This document shows, piece after piece, positions 57,130 to 64,000 of a DNA stretch of 64,000 bases. Under the pieces are notes generated by a model. It did no database searches and was not told the DNA's origin. It was given only the letters and a program-made list of their open reading frames with translations. Position 1 is the first letter of the stretch; each line of letters starts with the position of its first letter. This DNA comes from Cephalopachus bancanus (taxonomy: Eukaryota > Chordata > Mammalia > Primates > Tarsiidae), in assembly GCA_027257055.1 (NCBI GenBank), contig JAPVLO010000045.1:310001-374000 (forward strand), read 5' to 3'. The position numbers and the translations under genes were made by a program.

Positions 57130-60100
57130 CCTATTATTCTTATTACTAAGTTAGTACGAAACCATTAAATTAACAATGTCTCGCTTTTGTATAAAAATGT
57201 GTTCCTGAAATGCAGTGGTGTTCATCCTGAAACATGCATGCTCTTAATCTTTGGATTTAATCTGGAAGGACAGATAAACGGTGTAACGAATACATAAATA
57301 GTTTTCAGAATCGTGTTAACCTGTTATTGAGTACAACAAAAGCCTCTTTAATTCAGAGATGTAATCACCTGTTAATTTCTCTGATGGATGGTTTTGGCCT
57401 TTTCAGAATTTAATCAGCCTGATTTTCTGAGCTGGAAGTTAGAGGCAGCATAAAATGTGCAGGGAAGCCCCATGTCAGAACTTGGCTATCTCCCAACAAG
57501 AATGGACTCAGAGGGATTTCTGCCTATGGATTTTTAATTACTCACATGGAGCTAGAAGGAAAATAATCTGGCAAAGTCTATAGTTCAGTGAATAGGTTGC
57601 ATTTTGACAGACCAAGGTTAAAGTCCTGATTGTGTAGTGACAGGCTGTGTGACTTGGGCAGGGGTAAAACCTCACTGTACCTCCATTTTCTATAGTCTGG
57701 AGTCTACTTCCTAGACATGTGGTAAAGATTAAGTGAGAAACATATTTTTAACTCATCTACCAATATATCATGAACAGAGTTGTAGAATGTTGCTGAAAAA
57801 TAATAATGAAAAAGGATGATACATGTATGTATGTTCCTTAAAAAAAATTAAAAACGCTTTAAATATATACTATTAAAGAATTTACAAAGAAGAAACACAC
57901 TTCTTTCAGAGCAATGCCCTGTGATGAGATGCTTGTCATTGATTTCAAGAAGTGAAACATGCGGCCAATGGAAGCTATTTGACTTTGGAGAACATGGCCT
58001 CTTTATTCAGCTAATGGGAGGGCAGAGGTGTTAAGGATGTGAGAAATGCTTAGCCTCACTGACCTCATTTTCCAAAACATAGCTGTGCTGGCGGTGAGAT
58101 GGAGGAAGAAGGGCCCTTGCTGAACCCACTGGTTCACCCAGGATGCTGACCGCTGATATGCAACTAGACAGTTTCACTTTCAGGGTCCCTAAGGTAAATG
58201 AGGTCCATTCCCACTAGTGGCTTAAAGTTCGCACAAAGCCTTCTCATGGGATCTGGAAGGAGGGAGTTCTTCTAGAGAGTGGGCTGGGCTCTAATCCTTT
58301 ACTGTGCCAGATGCACACCTGGAAAAAACACAACCCTAGCTCAGGAGAAGTCCAGGAATGCACATCAGAAGGTGCACAGAAATGGGGCAAAGTGTGACAC
58401 ATTAAACACAAAGATGACATTGATTCTCATCTGTGTGAATTCCTGGGGTGACTGAAGTGTGGGAATCAATCTCAAAGAGGCTTTGACCTCATAAATCTTG
58501 TGGTATTGGATTTAACTGGCTAACTGGAAACTTCAATTTGAGTGGAAAAAATAACTTGATCTTAGGTAAATCCATTCCTTAATTGTGGAGGGAGGAAGAC
58601 TTATTGGTCTGCATCAGGGGGGAAGTCTACTACTGGTTATTTCATGTAGACTTTGAAAAGACTCCTTGAATTTCAGAAGCAGGCATAGCTGGATTGTGTC
58701 TTCTGAGTCATTTATGATGTCTCTTGTGGCTGGTTATCAATGAACCACGTCATTGTTCGGACTTGGTGCCCTAGCTCTGTCTTTGTGTTTGAGATGGAAT
58801 CAACACAAATATTTGCCAGTTGAGTCTCCTGTGCTGACACAATGCTAAATGTTGGGGGTGCAAAATATGAACAAAACTCTTTGGTGTTGTGGAGTTCACA
58901 CTCTAGAGATGGTTGAATACACAAAAAGTGTTTCCATTCTAACTTCTCATCCTCTCATGGACTCACCTACAATTCGTAAATTTAGCAACCTGTTTTGAGA
59001 TGTAGTCAATGTGAATTAAACTTCTGGTACAAACTCACTTCTTTCCTGGAGTAAATGGAATGATACCTTTTATGATACCTGGTGGTTCCCAAAGATCAAT
59101 AAAAAAAAAAGTTAATGGTTAATGTTTGACTGAGGGTGAAGGGAGAGGCTGGGAGGCAAACCAGTAGGAGGGAGTGTCCCCTGGGAGATACTCAAGTCGC
59201 AGCAAGAGTCTCAACAACCGAATGGAAGGACATAACTTTTCACCACCGTTTTGTTAGTTACTTACAGAAAGGTAAGGACTGACATGTCTTAACTGTGTCA
59301 ATAGTGTATTTCTTCCAGAATGACAAAATAGATTGGAGAGGGGATGCTTAAAAAAATTGCCAGACAAAATTTATTTCTTGAGATGGGCATTGCGGGGAAG
59401 GGAAAGTTGTTCCTGGTGTGACATTTTGCTGGCAGAGCACAATTTCTTTTGTGGTTTCTTTTCATTAGTCTGTATTTTGCAAATTAATTTGTTGAAGTGG
59501 CTTTGGTTGAATCAAGAAATCAATGGAATTAAAAGGAAGATTGAACCCTTTGATGTTTAAATAGGCATTACACCTATTCTTTATGACTAATGTATAAAAG
59601 TGCCTAGCCTTAGGATAATCTGGGACTCTTCTAATATAGAAATTGGAGTTGGAATCGCATTCTCACAAAGTGTGTCATCTCTCAAATGTGGTTCTCAAAA
59701 GAAATAGAGCATTCTGTCTATTTCTTGAACAGGATTCAATTTGGAATTCTTAGTATTGTCTGGGACACGGTGGAGAAAGGTGAGTGCAGAAGAGAAAAGA
59801 AGGCTTTTTGACATTGCTGAAATAAGAACTGATGACAGCGATAAACCTTCCTTCACGACTGGGAAAGGAAGGTTGATGGGCATGTCATTCAGCTTCTGGG
59901 AGAGGTTTTGGTCTTGGTGGTGGGTGTACCACCTGCTAATAAGTGATTATCTTGGAATGTTAGGTCATGTGCAGCTTGTTGGTATCCTCAATGGTCCAGT
60001 TTTTGTGTCTGCCTTGGTATTTTTTCTTTATTATGAATGACGTTATAAGGACAGATGTTCCCTGTTGTAAGGGATGCCAAGCAGAAGATTGGAAGGACAG

Positions 60101-60340
60101 TTCATTCTCTTGCCTTTATTGTGTTCAAAAACTGAAATAGCAAGTAAGGCATTTGAAAGAAGAAGGAAACACATGTTTAGATGGAAGGAAAATGGACGAT
60201 ATTCAGCTCTTACCAGGAAACAAAATGAATCCTTTACTGAGTGAGGGTTTATAGAGGATCATAGGGTATGTAGTTTATGAGTCCATAGGGTTGGCCAGAT
60301 GGGTGAGGCCGATTTCATTTCCCAGCCAGCAGGCACTGAG
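57130..60340. other. Intergenic with MIR/L2 pieces and possible conserved block
   Basis: MIR (+) near 57590-57760 (CAGGCTGTGTGACTTGGGCA). L2-like (minus) at 58795-58925. 57330-57560 is unique-looking and homeobox-site rich. No gene. The 99-residue frame at 59741-60040 shows no recognisable domain. Confidence 0.45.
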
Positions 60341-60344
60341 CAGA

Positions 60345-60490
60345 GTTCTTCCACTCCCTGGACCTTAATATTCTCATCTATAAAACCGAAATGCTTGCCT
60401 AACCCAGTAGTTGTGAGAAGGAAATTAGGTAAGTTGTTAAAGAGCTTACTTACTACATTGCTTGGCACATGGTAAACATTTAATGAATGT
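60345..60490 (+). repeat. MIR SINE fragment
   Basis: CCCTGGACCTTAATATTCTC, TATAAAACCGAAATGCTTGC, TTGCTTGGCACATGGTAAAC. Confidence 0.65.
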
Positions 60491-61848
60491 CAGGGCTCCT
60501 TTCTGTGAGAAAATTCAAGTAGGTGACTCAAGTCAAACTGAGAAGTTGCTGTCTCATTCTCTAGGAAAAAAAGAAAAAAGAAAAAAATCAGTAATGCCAC
60601 AAAAACAACATCTGCCATTGCACAAGAAAGCAACTAATTCTATGCTAACAAAGAGGGATCCAAAACATAAGATAATAAAACTATCAAGTATTGCTTTATT
60701 TTTAAAATAAAATTATTAAAAAGCCCCTGTGATGGCTCCCATATAAGTCTTCAGGTGAGGTGTAGGTGTGGCATCCTGTGAAACTCACTGAGATGACCCC
60801 TGAAAAAAGACATTGCTGTTCTAGGCATAGGTTTCATTTCTAGTACCTCCTCCTTCTTAAATAAAGGGTAAAATATATCCTGGCAGCCACTCAACCTCTT
60901 GTTTCATTGTCAAAGGAAATATGTAGAAAGGAGAGTATGCTCCCACTTTTTTTCCATGTCAAGATGGATGACTCTGAGAAGGAAAGCTGGCATTATCCTT
61001 TCTCCTAAGGTCCACAAATAGTGCTTATGCAGATGCTGGTTTACATGGGTAGAGAGATACCTATTTATTCATTGGCATGATATTGCCTTCATTCAGAAAT
61101 CTCTGGTTTTAAATTTAGAATGGAGTAGTTGTTCTGTAGCCTGCTCATTGGTTATCTAAATAAGGAAAGACATGTTGAATTTTGTTATCTACCTGTTTGT
61201 TACTTGCAAGAACAAACAGGAATGTTTACTTAGGTGTGAGAGATATTAATCTAATAAAAACAGATATCCACCCAGTGATCAAGGTCTTAATTATATTAAA
61301 GATAATGTTTTCATGTAAGCAATATGTAACAGACTGAGCTGTAGTTGGTTGTTATGTATATGGTACAAAAAACCCCAAACAAACTTAATTTCTCTTAAAA
61401 TAATCTGTAAGACTGACAGGGAATTCTCTTGTCCATGATGGTCTGAGTCAATAATTTCCTACCATATTTGTATTATTTAAAAATATTAGAACTTGTAGTT
61501 CTTGAGCAAGGAACAAAGAAAATCAAAATGACAAATTTGTTCTCTTAATATTTGAACTAAAGATGAACATACCTTCCTGCCACAAGGCCGTTTCGTCAAA
61601 TGGCTCTCTGTTGGACTCTGCATTCAGAATGACACCCCCTTCTCCAACTTCGCTGTTTCATTTTTGAAATGAAATACTTGCCTAATCTGATAGTTGTAGG
61701 ATACTGTACTGTAGGATAATAACGGGACCCATGCTATAGCTTTGTTGTGTTTTTTAGGTGAAATAAGTTGTTCAAAGTGCTTAACTTAGCTTGCATTGAT
61801 TGAACATTTCTATGTTTTTAAAGTTTCAGTTATTAAAAAAAAATTCAG
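60491..61848. other. Intergenic, no gene
   Basis: Nothing recognised. AT-rich. Confidence 0.35.
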
Positions 61849-61929
61849 CAACCCCCTCAGGTCCCCTTCCACTGTGGAAGCTTTTCTGTCCTCTTGATAA
61901 ATCCTGCTTTCTAAAAAAAAAAAAAAAAA
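61849..61929 (+). mobile_element. Short LTR-derived poly-A retroposon
   Basis: A ~64-base body CAACCCCCTCAGGTCCCC...GTGGAAGCTTTTCTGTCC...GATAAATCCTGCTTTCT followed by 17 A. The body resembles the R/polyadenylation part of a gammaretroviral-type LTR (such as the HERV9/HERV-W group), with GATAAATC at the AATAAA position. A poly-A and no remaining LTR suggest retroposition of a terminated LTR transcript. The source ERV is not identified. Confidence 0.65.
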
Positions 61930-63940
61930 TCATGAATGAGATTTCATAACGGTATGGCACCCTTTATTAAGTAGAACTAAATTAATTTTCCCTTACTCTC
62001 CTACCCATCCCAATTGTCAGTTATGATTTAATTACAGAAAGAAGAATGTTAGCCTGCCTTTTGTAAGCATGATTGCACATTTTTGTCATTAAAATTCTTG
62101 CTACCGTCACCTTGTAAATGAACTAGTTTTGCAGCAAACTTTTTTTTTTTTTTTAATTCTTTGTTGTTTAAATTCTATGGGATAGACTCTAAGTCAGATT
62201 TACTTCCTATTGTATTTCTAGGGCCGGAATGTGTTCCTTTATTATCTTAACAAAATGCTCATCTGTACCCTTTGCAACACATGAAGAAATGTTGTGTGAT
62301 ATGCAAGGAACACTTTGTCAAAAGTAATGAAGCCACCTTTTATGAGAAACAGTGATTCCAATTCTCTTTAGGCTAGGGAAGACCCTAGGAATGTTGCTCT
62401 GTGAGATATGGAGGAAAGAAAGTTTGTCCCCAGCCTTCCTATGTGGGTATCTGAAGTGCAGACCTGCACACCTCAGGGGATTCAATGCTGAAGTCCTTAC
62501 TGTCTACCAGCTTATGACATCAGGGAAGAACCCTGTGGGATAGCCATCTGTTTTCCCTTACATTCAGAGCTGGGACATCCTGGGGGACTCTGTGGTGAGG
62601 CCTTTCCTCCCGAGGTGACCCATCATTGCTTAGTCTGGGAGGGTGCTGGGTGGAATAAAAGTCAACCAGGAATGAGCATGACTGCATTTCTCAAATATTC
62701 TTTAGAGCTCATTATTCTTTTCTTTAATATGAATAATTAAGCTAGTCATTGAGATTGTAATTGATCATATACTTTTAAACCATTTTAAGTCCAGGGAACC
62801 ATCTCTCCTCCCATGAGCCTATCTTCCTTTCATGAACCTATTGATAGAACAAGTATTCACCCCCAATTTTGCATGTGTATAAATCTAGCTTTTCATGTAC
62901 TGAAAGATTGGCTTATCTATATTGTGGAGTTCAATGAGAGAAAAAAATTGCTTAGGTTTATGTGTTTATGTGTGTATTGGGCATGTGTGTCCCTTTCTCC
63001 ATCCTTCCCTCCCTTCCTCTCAGCTTTAAAAACAAACCATCCAGCTGCCCATTCCCTCCTCAGGTGGCATAATCAGTCTGAAGTGTGAGGCAGCAGCCCA
63101 AATTTATGCCTGCTAGCTTGTTTCTAGCTTATTAATGGCCACTTTAATTGGGTCCTTAATTTATCAAAAGTGTCAATTGGTCAGAGCCTCCTGTGGTTCT
63201 CTAAAACTTTAGTGATGCAATTGGTGCCAGAGATTTGTGAGTCAGACCGAAAAGATGGGCGTGACAGATCTGAGAATTACTTGATGAGCAATGGTGTGAA
63301 AGAGATTTCCCTCTAGTCCTTATTCCTACCTCGCTTTGCCTTATAATTTATGCAAGATACAGTGCAGAGGAAAAATAAATGGCACACAGGATATTTGGCA
63401 TGATTTGGTCCTGGTGGTATGAATTCTAGTCACATTCCTTCTTGCCCCTACTACATTATGATAATTGAAAACAAATCTTGCAGCCCTCTCCTTTTGCACC
63501 TTCTTTGTTCTTTGGAGCTGTATGACTCAACCTTAGTGCTAGGTAAGTTATTTTAATTCAAAGTTCTTCATTTTTTTTTAACCAAAAGAATGAGAGATGA
63601 CTGATTCTTTTAAAGATTTGTCCATCACTAAGCTTTTTGCAAGGGGGAAAAAAATCAATGCTTATATGTTGACTTGTAAATTTGAAGATCTGGGACCTAG
63701 AAATTTCCTGTCCTTACTCACATAATAGGGAAATGACAAGACTATCTAAAAAAGTCTTAAAGATGCTTGGAAGCTTTGGAGCCCAGGAAAAAAAAAAAGA
63801 AAAATCAGTAAAACTTTGAGTGGGCCACCTGGGATGCCAAGGGCAGAGGGTATCAAATAACTGAGTAAACCCCCCTTGGAGGCCACCCCTGTCCTGGGAT
63901 GGCAGTGCCTTAAGCTATCAAAACCAGAGTTCCTTGGTGT
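61930..63940. other. Intergenic with a possible conserved block
   Basis: 63085-63270 is a homeobox-site-rich block (TTATTAATGGCCACTTTAAT). No coding exon recognised. Poly-T at 62138-62155. Confidence 0.4.
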
Positions 63941-64000
63941 GTTTGTTTGCTAGGGCTGCCATAACAAAATACCATAGAATGGGTGACTTAAACAATAGAA
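63941..64000 (-). repeat. Edge of the interspersed repeat seen at 18999-19420, reversed
   Basis: TTGCTAGGGCTGCCATAACA, AAATACCATAGAATGGGTGA, TTAAACAATAGAA: the start of the common repeat whose plus copy ends at 19420, cut by the window end. Confidence 0.6.

Noticed and set aside
59741..60040. 99-codon frame with aromatic-rich end
   Set aside because: No recognisable product. Looks like chance in AT-rich DNA.

Overview
This is nuclear DNA from a primate. It carries one complete, spliced, single-copy gene, GEM (an RGK-family small GTPase), in the first quarter, followed by about 48 kb of repeat-rich intergenic DNA with no further functional gene that I recognise. The evidence for a primate is a spliced GEM gene encoding 296 residues and about twenty copies of dimeric 7SL-derived Alu. 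The younger Alus differ from the human AluS/Y and lemur AluL consensus sequences as I remember them: they carry GAGTTGGAGTCTCAC, CCCGCGGGTTCGAGACC and CTCCAACTCAAAA signatures. Together with Alu monomers and poly-A retroposons that look LTR-derived, this makes a tarsier the best guess, but that is an inference from memory.

Layout. Positions 1-2640 are upstream flank with old MIR SINEs and an Alu monomer. Positions 2650-3080 are a CpG-rich promoter with a perfect CRE (2743-2750) and a TATA box (2784-2790), then non-coding exon 1. The coding exons are 4298-4628, 11296-11372, 12795-12999 and 14396-14673. They join in frame to 891 nt (296 codons plus TAA). The 3' UTR runs to about 15,750, where there is an AATAAA. 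Introns carry MIRs, two Alus and a MER1-type hAT element.

From 15.75 to 64 kb the DNA is intergenic. It contains Alus, MIR/L2 fragments, minus-strand 5'-truncated L1s, an ERVL-MaLR (MST-type) LTR, two MER5-type elements, a DYNLT1 processed retrocopy (27655-27987, minus), a five-unit minisatellite (40.5 kb) next to one of two ~455-bp repeat copies, and three Tc1/mariner-type elements. Two of these (39103-39679 and 52782-53338) are copies of the same internally deleted mariner that still shows the C-terminal part of a transposase. The third (52348-52559) is a 212-bp inverted-repeat element inserted into an L1 with a TA target duplication.

Functionally, the window is one stimulus-inducible GTPase gene with its promoter, in a repeat-dense neighbourhood. 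No CRISPR, operon or prokaryotic feature exists here. The most interesting material is the mariner group, the LTR-derived poly-A retroposons and the lineage-specific Alus.
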